This document shows, in pieces, positions 8,433-16,481 of a stretch of DNA of 27,132 nucleotides; the stretch's first letter is position 1, and each line of letters starts with the position of its first letter. The translations under genes were made by a program, and so were the position numbers. The DNA is from Pseudomonadota bacterium (GTDB lineage: Bacteria; Pseudomonadota; Alphaproteobacteria; Rhizobiales; Hyphomicrobiaceae), in assembly GCA_023387235.1 (NCBI GenBank), contig JAEWIJ010000116.1, positions 1-27,132 on the forward strand. The letters are read 5' to 3'. The notes beneath the pieces were generated by a model that worked only from the letters and a program-made list of their open reading frames with translations, made no database searches and had not been told where the DNA came from.

Positions 8433-9308
8433 ATGCTGGATTTTCTTCAGCAGCTCGTGAGCGGTCTTGCGTTGGGCTGCATCTACGGGCTGATCGCGCT
8501 CGGGTTCGTCCTTATCTACAAGGCGACCGAGGTCATCAACTTCGCCCAGGGCGACTTGATGATGCTCGGCGGCTTTGTCGCCTACACGTACATAACCCTC
8601 ATTGGTCTCAACTACTGGCTCGGCTTTCTGCTCGCCGTGCTGACCATGGGCCTCGTCGGCATGACCGTCGAGCGCTTCGTCATCCGTCCGATCCTGGGCT
8701 TTCCGCTCTTCTCCATCATCATGGTGACGATCGGCCTCGGCTTCCTGCTGCGCTCGCTCGCCGGTATGATCTGGGGCACGGACGACCTCAAGATCGAGGC
8801 GCCGTTCTCGCAGGACGTGCTCAAGATCGGCGACCTCGTGCTCGCCCATGACAAGCTCTCCGTCATCATCGTCACGGTCATCCTGATCGCGGTGCTGTAC
8901 GTGTTCTTCAACCGCACGCGCCTCGGCACGGCCATGCGCGCGACGTCGGAGAACATGCTTGCGGCGTACTACATGGGCATTCCCGTCAAGCGGGTCGTGT
9001 CGCTGGTGTGGGCGATCAGCGCGATGGTGGCGGGCGTCGCGGGTGTCCTGCTGGCGCCGATCACGTTCGTGCATTCCAATGTCGGTCTGGCGCTCGGCCT
9101 CAAGGCTTTTCCGGCCGCGGTGCTCGGTGGTTTCGGCTCCATACCGGGCGCGCTCGTCGGTGGCCTCATCATCGGCGTCGTCGAGACCATGGCGGGCTTC
9201 TACCTGCCGCAGGGATGGAAGGACGTGGCGCCGTACATCATCCTGCTGCTGGTGCTGCTGCTGAGGCCCGAGGGTCTGTTCGGCGCGCTCGGGCGCAAGA
9301 AAGTCTGA
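8433..9308 (+). CDS. branched-chain amino acid-type ABC transporter permease (LivH family)
   Basis: This is a 291-residue inner-membrane permease of the hydrophobic amino acid transporter (HAAT) family. The N-terminus (residues 1-50) carries the family signature GLALGCIYGLIALGFVLIYK followed by NFAQGDLMMLGG. About eight membrane helices alternate with short loops, and FPAAVLGGFGSIPGALVGG in the C-terminal half is the conserved coupling-loop segment. The ATG at 8433 is preceded by GGGAGGAA at 8417-8424 with 8 bases spacing. It is the first gene of a rightward cluster, 12 bases ahead of the LivM-type permease. HAAT systems import branched-chain amino acids, urea, aromatic acids or other carboxylates; the linked CoA ligase and dehydrogenase argue for a carboxylic acid rather than an amino acid. 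Confidence 0.9.
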   Translation: MLDFLQQLVSGLALGCIYGLIALGFVLIYKATEVINFAQGDLMMLGGFVAYTYITLIGLNYWLGFLLAVLTMGLVGMTVERFVIRPILGFPLFSIIMVTIGLGFLLRSLAGMIWGTDDLKIEAPFSQDVLKIGDLVLAHDKLSVIIVTVILIAVLYVFFNRTRLGTAMRATSENMLAAYYMGIPVKRVVSLVWAISAMVAGVAGVLLAPITFVHSNVGLALGLKAFPAAVLGGFGSIPGALVGGLIIGVVETMAGFYLPQGWKDVAPYIILLLVLLLRPEGLFGALGRKKV

Positions 9309-9320
9309 GGAGCGAACACG

Positions 9321-10472
9321 ATGCGGTTCATCTTCAAGACCGACTACGAGCAGGACATCAAGCTCCTCCAGCATGGCGGGCACTGGTGGTCGTACGGGCT
9401 GCTGTTCGCGGTGCTTGCGGCCTTGCCCTATCTCGTCGGCAGCTACCTGCAGAGCCAGCTCGTTTTCGTCTTCATCTACGCGATCGTCGGCGTCGCGCTG
9501 ATGATCCTGACGGGCTTCACCGGCCTCGGATCGATCGGGCACGCCGCCTTTCTCGCCATCGGCGCCTACACGGCGGGATTCCTGCAGGCGCGCGGCTATC
9601 CCTTCGAGGTCTACTTCCCCGTCGCCGGCATTCTGACGGGCGTCGTCGGTGCGATCGTCGGCATTCCCGCACTGCGGCTGCACGGCATCTACCTGCTGAT
9701 CGCCACGATCTCTTTCGCCTTCATCGTCGAGGAGATCCTCGCGCGCTGGGAGAGCGTGACGCACGGCAACGAGGGCATGCGCGTACGCGCCGTAGAATTC
9801 TTCGGCCAGACGGTCACGCGCGACAGCAACAGCTTCTACTTCCTTTGTCTTGGCGTTCTCGTCCTCGTCATTCTCGCGACGCTGAACCTCATGCGCTCGC
9901 CGACCGGCCGCGCCTTCATCGCCATCCGCGACAGCGAGACGGCCGCCAAGAGCATGGGCATCGATCTCGCGCGCTACAAGGTCAGGTCGTTCGCGATCAG
10001 CGCCGCGATCACAGGGCTCGCGGGCACGCTCTACGCGCACAAGATGTCGTTCATCAGCCCGGAGATGTTCACGCTCCTGCTGTCGATCGAGTTCATCATG
10101 GTGATCATCATCGGTGGCGCCTTCGGGCTGCACGGCGCCATCCTCGGCGCGATCTTCATCGTCATGGTCGATCCGCTCCTCACCATGCTGAAGGATGATG
10201 TGCCGGGCATGGTTGCGGGCTTCGCGAATGGCCTCGGGCTCGGCGATGCGGCGGCCCACGGGTTGCAGGAAAGGCTCCACGCGATCTTCTCGGCGCCGGG
10301 CCTCAAGGGTGCGATCTACGGCTTGATCATCATCCTGTTCGTGCTCTTCGAGCCGCTCGGGCTTTACGGGCGCTGGCTCAAGATCAAGCTCTATTTCCAG
10401 CTCTTCCCACTCTACAAGAAGGCGACCTTCAGGCGGCAGAAGACCTACGTGAAGTCGGAGCGCAACCGGTGA
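9321..10472 (+). CDS. branched-chain amino acid-type ABC transporter permease (LivM family)
   Basis: The second HAAT permease, 383 residues. A cytoplasmic N-terminus of about 28 residues precedes roughly ten membrane helices. The LivM signature GFTGLGSIGHAAFLAIGAY is at about 67-85, and the coupling-loop region GRAFIAIRDSETAAKSMGID comes later, followed by FIMVIIIGGAFGLHGAILGA. Compared with many LivM proteins it has an additional, less conserved stretch near residues 295-325 (AGFANGLGLGDAAAHGLQER) before the last helix and a basic C-terminal tail. The ribosome-binding site GAGGAG (9307-9312) overlaps the livH stop codon. The stop codon overlaps the GTG start of the following ATPase gene by four bases, implying translational coupling. 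Confidence 0.9.
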   Translation: MRFIFKTDYEQDIKLLQHGGHWWSYGLLFAVLAALPYLVGSYLQSQLVFVFIYAIVGVALMILTGFTGLGSIGHAAFLAIGAYTAGFLQARGYPFEVYFPVAGILTGVVGAIVGIPALRLHGIYLLIATISFAFIVEEILARWESVTHGNEGMRVRAVEFFGQTVTRDSNSFYFLCLGVLVLVILATLNLMRSPTGRAFIAIRDSETAAKSMGIDLARYKVRSFAISAAITGLAGTLYAHKMSFISPEMFTLLLSIEFIMVIIIGGAFGLHGAILGAIFIVMVDPLLTMLKDDVPGMVAGFANGLGLGDAAAHGLQERLHAIFSAPGLKGAIYGLIIILFVLFEPLGLYGRWLKIKLYFQLFPLYKKATFRRQKTYVKSERNR

Positions 10473-11227
10473 GCTACTTCAGGGTCGACAACCTCTCGCT
10501 CCACTTCGGCGGCCTCAAGGCCGTCGATGCCGTCAGCTTCGAGATCCGGCAGGGCGAGATCTTCACGATCATCGGGCCGAACGGCGCGGGGAAGACATCG
10601 ATCTTCAACATGATCTCGCGGCTCTATGAGCCGACGGCGGGACATCTCTTCTTCGAGGACAAGGACATCACGGAGGTGCCGCCGCACCAGATTGCCAGCA
10701 TGGGCATCGCGCGTACGTTTCAGAACATCGAACTCTTCGACAACGCGAGTGTGCTTTCCAATCTCCTGGTCGGCCGCCATTGCCATTCACGCACGAAGCT
10801 CTGGCAGGAGGTGCTGTTCCTGCCGAACGTGCGCACGGCGGAGAAGGCACATCGCGCCAAGGTCGAGGAGGTGATCGACTTCCTGGATCTGCAGGCCTAC
10901 CGCGAGAAGATCATCGCCGGCTTGCCGTACGGCGTACGCAAGGTGGTCGAGCTCGCGCGCGCGCTCTGCTCTGAGCCGAAGCTCATCCTTCTCGACGAGC
11001 CGTCGTCGGGCCTCAATGTCGAGGAGACGGACGATATGTCGTTCTGGATCCGCGACATCAAGAACGAGCTCGGCATCACGGTGCTGATGGTCGAGCACGA
11101 CATGAGCCTCGTCAATCGGGTGTCGGATCGCGTGCTGGCACTCAACTACGGTCGCGTCATCGCGGAAGGCACGCCTGTCGAAGTGCAGCGCCATCCCGAT
11201 GTCGTTGCGGCCTATATCGGAGCTTGA
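10469..11227 (+). CDS. branched-chain amino acid-type ABC transporter ATP-binding protein (LivG family)
   Basis: This 252-residue ABC ATPase has Walker A GPNGAGKT (36-43), a Q-loop at Q85 (TFQNIELF), a LivG-type signature PYGVRK at 153-158 (degenerate relative to LSGGQ, as usual in LivG), Walker B LILLDEP with D176/E177, and the H-loop His at 210. The start is a GTG at 10469 in the sequence GTGA, which overlaps the stop of the preceding permease gene. No better ATG exists, because the first residues (SYFRVDNLSLHFGG) already belong to the domain. It should pair with the LivF-type ATPase next door to power the two permeases. Confidence 0.92.
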   Translation: MSYFRVDNLSLHFGGLKAVDAVSFEIRQGEIFTIIGPNGAGKTSIFNMISRLYEPTAGHLFFEDKDITEVPPHQIASMGIARTFQNIELFDNASVLSNLLVGRHCHSRTKLWQEVLFLPNVRTAEKAHRAKVEEVIDFLDLQAYREKIIAGLPYGVRKVVELARALCSEPKLILLDEPSSGLNVEETDDMSFWIRDIKNELGITVLMVEHDMSLVNRVSDRVLALNYGRVIAEGTPVEVQRHPDVVAAYIGA

Positions 11228-11231
11228 GCGC

Positions 11232-12068
11232 ATGACCATGAGCGCGGAAAGCGAAATGAGGGAAGCGTCCGGCGCGCCGTTGGCTGCGTCGGCGACGGCC
11301 GAGCCGATCCTGAAGGTTTCGAATATCGAGAGCTACTACGGGCCGATCATGGCTATCCGGGGCGTCAGCCTCGAAGTGCCGCGCGGGGCGATCGTCACCG
11401 TTCTCGGCGCCAACGGTGCGGGCAAGACGACCATCCTGAAGACGATCTCCGGCGTGCTCGATCCGCTCAAGGGTGCGGTGGAGTTCGAAGGCAAACAGAT
11501 CCAGCGCCTCGACCCCGACAAGATCGTGCGGCTCGGGCTCGGTCATGTGCCTGAGGGACGCGAGGTGTTCCCGTTCCTCACGGTGCGCGAGAACCTCATG
11601 ATGGGTGCCTATATCCGCCATGACCGCGCAGGGATCGCAGACGATCTCGAGCGCATCTACGGCTATTTCCCGCGCCTGAGGGAGCGTCTCGACCAGCCGG
11701 CCGGGCATCTTTCCGGCGGCGAGCAGCAGATGCTCGCGATCTCGCGCGCGCTCATGAATCGGCCCCGCCTGCTGCTGCTCGACGAGCCCTCGCTCGGTCT
11801 GTCGCCGCTGCTCGTGAAGGAGATCTTCGGCATCATCCGGCGCGTAAATGCGGAGGAGGGCGTCTCGATGTTGCTCGTCGAGCAGAACGCGCGCATGGCG
11901 CTCGAGACGGCGCACTTCGGCTATGTGCTCGAGGTCGGGCGGATCGTCATGGCCGATAGCTGCGAGCGCCTGCGCGAGAGCAAGGACATCCAGGAGTTCT
12001 ACCTCGGCGCCCGCGAAGACGGCGCGCGCGGCGAGCGGCGCTGGAAGCGCAAGAAGACTTGGCGTTAG
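11232..12068 (+). CDS. branched-chain amino acid-type ABC transporter ATP-binding protein (LivF family)
   Basis: This 278-residue ABC ATPase has Walker A GANGAGKT (59-66), the LivF-specific HVPEGREVFPFLTVRENL (105-122), the signature LSGGE (160-164), Walker B with D184/E185, and EQN in place of the H-loop His (217-219), as usual in LivF. The ATG at 11232 has GGAG at 11219-11222; ATG 11238 is an alternative. Two features are longer than in typical LivF (about 235 residues): a 24-residue Ala/Glu-rich N-terminal extension before the first strand, and a basic C-terminal tail (RRWKRKKTWR). The gap to the LivG-type gene is 4 bases, and the stop is followed at once by the ribosome-binding site of the CoA ligase gene. 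Confidence 0.9.
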   Translation: MTMSAESEMREASGAPLAASATAEPILKVSNIESYYGPIMAIRGVSLEVPRGAIVTVLGANGAGKTTILKTISGVLDPLKGAVEFEGKQIQRLDPDKIVRLGLGHVPEGREVFPFLTVRENLMMGAYIRHDRAGIADDLERIYGYFPRLRERLDQPAGHLSGGEQQMLAISRALMNRPRLLLLDEPSLGLSPLLVKEIFGIIRRVNAEEGVSMLLVEQNARMALETAHFGYVLEVGRIVMADSCERLRESKDIQEFYLGAREDGARGERRWKRKKTWR

Positions 12069-12071
12069 GTG

Positions 12072-12078
12072 AAGGAGG
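12072..12078 (+). promoter_or_regulatory. ribosome-binding site that fixes the acyl-CoA synthetase start
   Basis: AAGGAGG at 12072-12078 lies 8 bases before ATG 12087. An in-frame GTG at 12069 sits upstream of this site and directly after the LivF stop, so it cannot use it. The ATG is therefore the likely start. Confidence 0.75.
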
Positions 12079-12086
12079 CGCGACGC

Positions 12087-13925
12087 ATGGCACACGATGT
12101 TGATGCGATCATTGCCGACACGATCCCGAAGAGCTTCATGCGCGCGGTCGAGAGATGGCGGGGCGAGCCAGCGATCCGCGAGAAGCACATGGGTGTGTGG
12201 AAGACCATCACCTGGGGTGAGTGGCTGGAGCGCTCGAAGGCCGTCGCCTATGCGCTTGCCGCGATGGATTTCCGGCCCGGCGACGTGGTGTCCATCCTCT
12301 GCAATACCAGGCCCGAGTGGGTCTATGCCGACATGGGCGCACTGCTCGCGGGTGGCGTCTCATCTGGCATCTATCCGACCGACTCGCCGCGTCAGGTCGA
12401 GTACCTCGTCAATGACAGCCGGACGCGCGTGCTGTTCGTCGAGGACGACGAGCAACTCGACAAGGCGCTCGAGGTGCGCGGTCGTTGTCCGACGCTCGAG
12501 AAGATCGTCGTGTTCGACATGGAGGGCCTGACGCGCTTCAGCGATCCGATGATCATCGCGTTTGACGACTTCATCGAGGAAGGCCGCGCGCACATGGTCG
12601 GCCGTCCCACCCTCATCGACGAGATGCTCGCCTCGCGCGGACCCGAGGATCTCGCCATCCTCGTCTATACCTCGGGCACGACCGGCCCACCCAAGGGCGC
12701 CATGCATCCGCACCGCTCGGTGCTCGCGCAGATGCGTCATGCGCCGGACTTGTTCGGCTCGGTGCCGGGTGAGCCGAAGCTGCTGTTCCTGCCGATGTGC
12801 CATGTCGCGGAGCGGGTCGGCGGCTATTACATGTCGATCGGCATGGGGCCGGTCATGAATTTCGCCGAGAGTCCGGAAACCGTGCCGGACAACATTCGCG
12901 AGGTGCAGCCGGCGACCTTCCTTGCCGTGCCGCGCGTGTGGGAGAAGTTCTATTCGGGCACCATGATCGCGCTGAAAGATGCGACGGGAATCGAGAAGTG
13001 GGCCTACGAGAAGGCGATCGCTGTCGGCTATCGCATTGCCGACGCTCGCCTTGCCGGAAAGAAGCCCTCGGTCCTGCTCAGGGCGCTCAATGCCATGGGC
13101 TATTGGGCCGTCCTGCGCAACGTGCGGCGCATGATGGGCGTCGACAATTGCCGCGTGATGTTCACCGGCGCCGCGCCGATCTCGCCGGATCTCATTCGCT
13201 GGTATCTGGCGCTCGGTCTCGACATGTACGAGGTCTATGGTCAGACGGAGAACTGCGGCGTTGCGACCGTCATGCCGCCCGAGCACATCAAACTCGGCAC
13301 GGTCGGCAAGTCCGTGCCGTGGGCGGAGGCCAAGGTCTCACCGCAGGGCGAGATCCTGCTTCGCGGCGACTACCTCATGAGCGGTTATCTCAATCATCCC
13401 GAGAAGACGGCCGAGACGATCGACGCCGAGGGCTGGCTGCACACGGGCGACGTCGGCTTCATCGACGATGAGGGGTTCGTCAAAATTACGGACCGCATGA
13501 AGGATATCATCATCACCGCGGGCGGCAAGAACGTCACGCCGTCCGAGATCGAGAACCAGCTCAAGTTCTCGCCGTACATCTCCGACGCGGTGGTGATCGG
13601 CGACAAGCGCCCCTATCTCACGTGCCTCGTCATGATCGATCAGGAGAATGTCGAGAAGTTCGCCCAGGACCAGAACGTGCCCTTCACGAACTATGCGAGC
13701 CTCTGCCGGGCGCGCGAGGTGCGCGACCTGATCGCAGCGGAGATAGAGAAGGTGAACGTGAAATTTGCGCGCGTCGAGACGATCCGCCGCTTCCACCTCA
13801 TCGAGCAGCAGCTCACGCCCGAGGACGAGGAGCTGACGCCGACCATGAAGCTCAAGCGTGCGTTCGTGAACAGGAAATATGCGCCCGAGATCGAGGCGAT
13901 GTACAAGGAGAGGGTCGCGGCCTGA
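12087..13925 (+). CDS. AMP-binding long-chain-type acyl-CoA synthetase
   Basis: This 612-residue ANL-family enzyme adenylates a carboxylic acid and transfers it to CoA. It shows the P-loop YTSGTTGPPKG (194-204), FTGAAPIS and EVYGQTENCG (substrate and adenylate site), GWLHTGDVG, the hinge segment ITDRMKDIIITAGGKNVTPSEIE, and a C-terminal ELTPTMKLKR that carries the adenylation lysine. The overall plan is that of the COG1022 (FAA1-like) long-chain group rather than the smaller FadD or aromatic ligases. In many proteobacteria this clade is encoded beside HAAT transporter genes, as here. The substrate may be a fatty, branched or aromatic acid imported by the linked ABC system. It starts 18 bases after the LivF stop and is followed by the periplasmic binding protein gene after 97 bases. 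Confidence 0.9.
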   Translation: MAHDVDAIIADTIPKSFMRAVERWRGEPAIREKHMGVWKTITWGEWLERSKAVAYALAAMDFRPGDVVSILCNTRPEWVYADMGALLAGGVSSGIYPTDSPRQVEYLVNDSRTRVLFVEDDEQLDKALEVRGRCPTLEKIVVFDMEGLTRFSDPMIIAFDDFIEEGRAHMVGRPTLIDEMLASRGPEDLAILVYTSGTTGPPKGAMHPHRSVLAQMRHAPDLFGSVPGEPKLLFLPMCHVAERVGGYYMSIGMGPVMNFAESPETVPDNIREVQPATFLAVPRVWEKFYSGTMIALKDATGIEKWAYEKAIAVGYRIADARLAGKKPSVLLRALNAMGYWAVLRNVRRMMGVDNCRVMFTGAAPISPDLIRWYLALGLDMYEVYGQTENCGVATVMPPEHIKLGTVGKSVPWAEAKVSPQGEILLRGDYLMSGYLNHPEKTAETIDAEGWLHTGDVGFIDDEGFVKITDRMKDIIITAGGKNVTPSEIENQLKFSPYISDAVVIGDKRPYLTCLVMIDQENVEKFAQDQNVPFTNYASLCRAREVRDLIAAEIEKVNVKFARVETIRRFHLIEQQLTPEDEELTPTMKLKRAFVNRKYAPEIEAMYKERVAA

Positions 13926-14022
13926 GCGCCGCTGCCGGTCTACTCAATCGCCGAGGGCATGGAATCGCCCGCCTTCGGGAGACAACAACAGGGCGATGCG
14001 TGGTGTTCGGAGGAGGAAACGA

Positions 14023-15222
14023 ATGAGCCTTCAGAAGCTGAAAATGGGTCTGCTCGGCGCCGCGCTCGCGGTGGCGTCCGGACCGGCGTTGGCGCAGACC
14101 AAAGTCACGAACCAGGGGATATCGGACAAGGAGATCGTGATCGGCACGCACCAGGATCTCTCGGGGCCAATCAAGGCCTGGGGCGTGCCGGTGCTCAACG
14201 GCATGAAGCTCGCCGTCGAGGAGATCAATGCGAAGGGCGGCATCAACGGCCGGATGCTGAAGCTCATCGCCGAGGACAGCGCCTACGAGCCGCGCAAAGC
14301 CGTGCTCGCGACGCAAAAGATGGTCGAGCGTGACAAGATCTTCGCCATGATCGGCCCCATGGGTTCGCCGACCGTGATTGCGGCCCAGGACATCTTGTTC
14401 GAGGCCGGCATCCTGCAGCTCTTCCCGCTGACCGCGGCCGAGTTCACCTACAAGTTCGATCCGGCCAAGCCGCAGGAGCGTCTGAAGTTCAACAACCTGC
14501 TGCCCTATGTCGAGAGCACCAGGGCGGCCGTCAAGTTCATGGTCGGACACAAGCAGATCCAGAAGCCGTGCGTCATGTACCAGGACGACGAATACGGCAA
14601 GAACGTCTTCGACGGCTTCACGCAACAGATCGAGGCGATGAAGCTGAAGCCGGCGTCCGTGACGACCTACAAGCGCGGCGCTTCGGACTTCTCCGCTCAG
14701 GCGGCCAAGATGAAGGCCGACGGCTGCGATCTCGTCGTCCTCGGTGCGGTCATTCGCGAGCCGATCGGCGTGATGGCCGAGAGCAAAAAGATCGGCTTCA
14801 ATCCGACCTGGCTCGGCGCTTCACCGGTGTGCGTGATCGAGATTCCGGCGCTCGGCAAGGCTGTCGTGGAGGGGCTCTATTCGGCCTGCGGCTTCGAGAT
14901 CCCCTATCGCGACACCGCGACGGGCAAGGTCAAGGAGTGGGCAGAGGCCTATTTCAAGACGTACAATTCGGAGCCCAACTCACAAGCCGTTATCGGCCAC
15001 AACGCGATCACGACGTTCGCTCACTACGTCCAGAAGGCCGGCAAGGAGCTGACTGGTGCGAAGCTGCTCGCCGCGCTCGAGTCGGGCGATGTGTTCCAGG
15101 ACATCTTCAACTCGCCGCCGACGAAGTTCTCAACCACCAACCATCTGGCGTCGACGATCACCCAGGTCAGCGTCATCGAGAATGGGCGCTGGAAGGAGGT
15201 CAAGGCCGGTCTGTCGTTCTGA
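14023..15222 (+). CDS. ABC transporter substrate-binding protein (LivJ/HAAT type)
   Basis: This 399-residue periplasmic receptor has a clear Sec signal peptide (MSLQKLKMGLLGAALAVASG, cleavage expected after PALA at 24). The mature protein starts with KVTNQGISDKEIVIGTHQDLSGP, the Peripla_BP_6 opening, followed by NGMKLAVEEINAKGGINGR. The later YQDDEYGKNVFDGF and the GADFS-like KRGASDFSAQ are family hallmarks. It will capture the transported ligand for the LivHMGF-type machinery. The ATG at 14023 follows GGAGGAGGAAA and puts the signal peptide first; the reading frame is open upstream, but that part lacks family features. The closest labels for this clade are general branched-chain amino acid or aromatic-acid receptors; the ligand is not determinable here. 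Confidence 0.9.
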   Translation: MSLQKLKMGLLGAALAVASGPALAQTKVTNQGISDKEIVIGTHQDLSGPIKAWGVPVLNGMKLAVEEINAKGGINGRMLKLIAEDSAYEPRKAVLATQKMVERDKIFAMIGPMGSPTVIAAQDILFEAGILQLFPLTAAEFTYKFDPAKPQERLKFNNLLPYVESTRAAVKFMVGHKQIQKPCVMYQDDEYGKNVFDGFTQQIEAMKLKPASVTTYKRGASDFSAQAAKMKADGCDLVVLGAVIREPIGVMAESKKIGFNPTWLGASPVCVIEIPALGKAVVEGLYSACGFEIPYRDTATGKVKEWAEAYFKTYNSEPNSQAVIGHNAITTFAHYVQKAGKELTGAKLLAALESGDVFQDIFNSPPTKFSTTNHLASTITQVSVIENGRWKEVKAGLSF

Positions 15223-15244
15223 TCGTGCCGGATCTGCAGTCGTG

Positions 15245-15278
15245 GCGAGCGCCCGTGCCGAAAGGTGCGGGCGTTCGT
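15245..15278 (+). promoter_or_regulatory. strong GAAA-capped stem-loop between binding-protein and dehydrogenase genes
   Basis: The arms GAGCGCCCGTGCC (15247-15259) and GGTGCGGGCGTTC (15264-15276) pair over 13 positions with three G-U wobbles around a GAAA loop, and one or two more pairs are possible outward. No T-run follows, so it is not a classical intrinsic terminator. It ends a few bases before the CAGGAGGAAA ribosome-binding site of the dehydrogenase. It could stabilise the 3' end of the binding-protein message or attenuate the dehydrogenase. Confidence 0.6.
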
Positions 15279-15294
15279 GTCAGGAGGAAATCCC

Positions 15295-16467
15295 ATGCAG
15301 TTCACGCACGAGCACGAAGAGCTGCGGCGCAGCCTGCAGAAGTTCATCGCTGCCGAGATCAATCCGTACGTCGACACGTGGGAAAAGGCGCAGATATTCC
15401 CCGCTCACGCGCTCTTCAAGAAGATGGGCGCTCTCGGTTTTCTCGGGCTCAACAAGCCGGTCGCGTTCGGCGGCCAGGGGCTCGACTATTCCTACGCGAT
15501 CGTGATGGCGGAGCTTGGCGCCATCAACTGCGGCGGCATTCCCATGGCGATCGGCGTGCAGACCGACATGGCGACGCCGGCGCTCGCCCGCTTCGGTGAC
15601 GACGAGGTGCGGCGCGAATTTCTCGCGCCGTCGATCGCCGGCGACTATGTCGCCTGTCTCGGCGTGTCGGAGGTCGGCGCGGGATCGGACGTCGCCTCCA
15701 TCAAGACGACGGCGCGCAAGGACGGTGACGACTACATCATCAACGGCGGTAAGATGTGGGCGACGAACGGCACGCAGGCCGATTGGATATGCTTGTTGGC
15801 CAACACGTCCGACGGCCCGGTGCATCTCAACAAGACGCTCATCTGCGTGCCCATGAAGACGAAGGGCGTCGAGATCGCGCGCAAGCTCGACAAGATGGGC
15901 ATGCACGCCTCGGATACGGCGCAGATATTCTTCGACGACGTGCGTGTGCCGCAGCGGTATCGCGTCGGCGAGGAGGGCAAGGGCTTCACCTACCAGATGC
16001 TGCAGTTCCAGGAGGAGCGGCTGTGGGCTGCAGCGCGCGCGCTCAAGGGCAACGAGCGCATCATCAATGCGACGATCGAGTACACGCGTGGGCGCATGGC
16101 CTTCGGCCGGCCGATCCTCGACAATCAGGTCGTGCATTTCCGGCTCGCCGAATTGCAGACCGAGATCGAGTTGCTGAGAAGCCATGTCTATCGGTGCTGC
16201 GAGCTTTATCTCGCGGGGCAGGATGTGACCAAGCTCGCCTCCATGGCGAAGCTGAAGGCTGGACGGTTGAGCCGCGAGGTGAGTGACGGCTGCCTCCAGT
16301 ACTGGGGCGGCATGGGCTTCATGAACGAGACGGTTGTGAGCCGCGCCTATCGCGACACGCGTCTTTCATCGATCGGCGGTGGCGCCGACGAGATCATGCT
16401 GACCATTCTTGCGAAGTACATGGGCACGCTGCCCGGCACCGCGAATGCGCGGAAGAAGGAGGAGTAG
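15295..16467 (+). CDS. acyl-CoA dehydrogenase family protein
   Basis: This 390-residue FAD enzyme introduces a 2,3 double bond into an acyl-CoA. Visible are the N-terminal helical domain (FTHEHEELRRSLQKF), the flavin-binding signature CLGVSEVGAGSDVASIKTTA (121-140), KMWATNGTQADW, and the C-terminal helical domain with CLQYWGGMGF. The usual MCAD-type catalytic Glu near the C-terminus is absent (SSIGGGADEIM, 358-367). A Glu in FQEERL (E241) lies where isovaleryl-CoA and long-chain dehydrogenases carry their base. The sequence resembles the AtuD/LCAD-like group acting on branched or long chains. The ATG at 15295 follows CAGGAGGAAA. Its place after the binding-protein gene suggests it oxidises the CoA ester made by the ligase of this cluster. 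Confidence 0.88.
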   Translation: MQFTHEHEELRRSLQKFIAAEINPYVDTWEKAQIFPAHALFKKMGALGFLGLNKPVAFGGQGLDYSYAIVMAELGAINCGGIPMAIGVQTDMATPALARFGDDEVRREFLAPSIAGDYVACLGVSEVGAGSDVASIKTTARKDGDDYIINGGKMWATNGTQADWICLLANTSDGPVHLNKTLICVPMKTKGVEIARKLDKMGMHASDTAQIFFDDVRVPQRYRVGEEGKGFTYQMLQFQEERLWAAARALKGNERIINATIEYTRGRMAFGRPILDNQVVHFRLAELQTEIELLRSHVYRCCELYLAGQDVTKLASMAKLKAGRLSREVSDGCLQYWGGMGFMNETVVSRAYRDTRLSSIGGGADEIMLTILAKYMGTLPGTANARKKEE

Positions 16468-16481
16468 GTCACCCTATTTCT

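Noticed and set aside
7548..10280. A 910-codon leftward open frame that would fuse a long N-terminal region to the Pcm-like protein
   Set aside because: The upstream 689 codons are antisense to the two liv-type permease genes and are Asp/Arg/His-rich low-complexity sequence, typical of shadow frames in high-GC DNA. Only 7548-8213 has family similarity.
12069..12086. GTG start for the acyl-CoA synthetase directly after the LivF stop
   Set aside because: The AAGGAGG site lies between this GTG and the ATG at 12087, so it can only serve the ATG.
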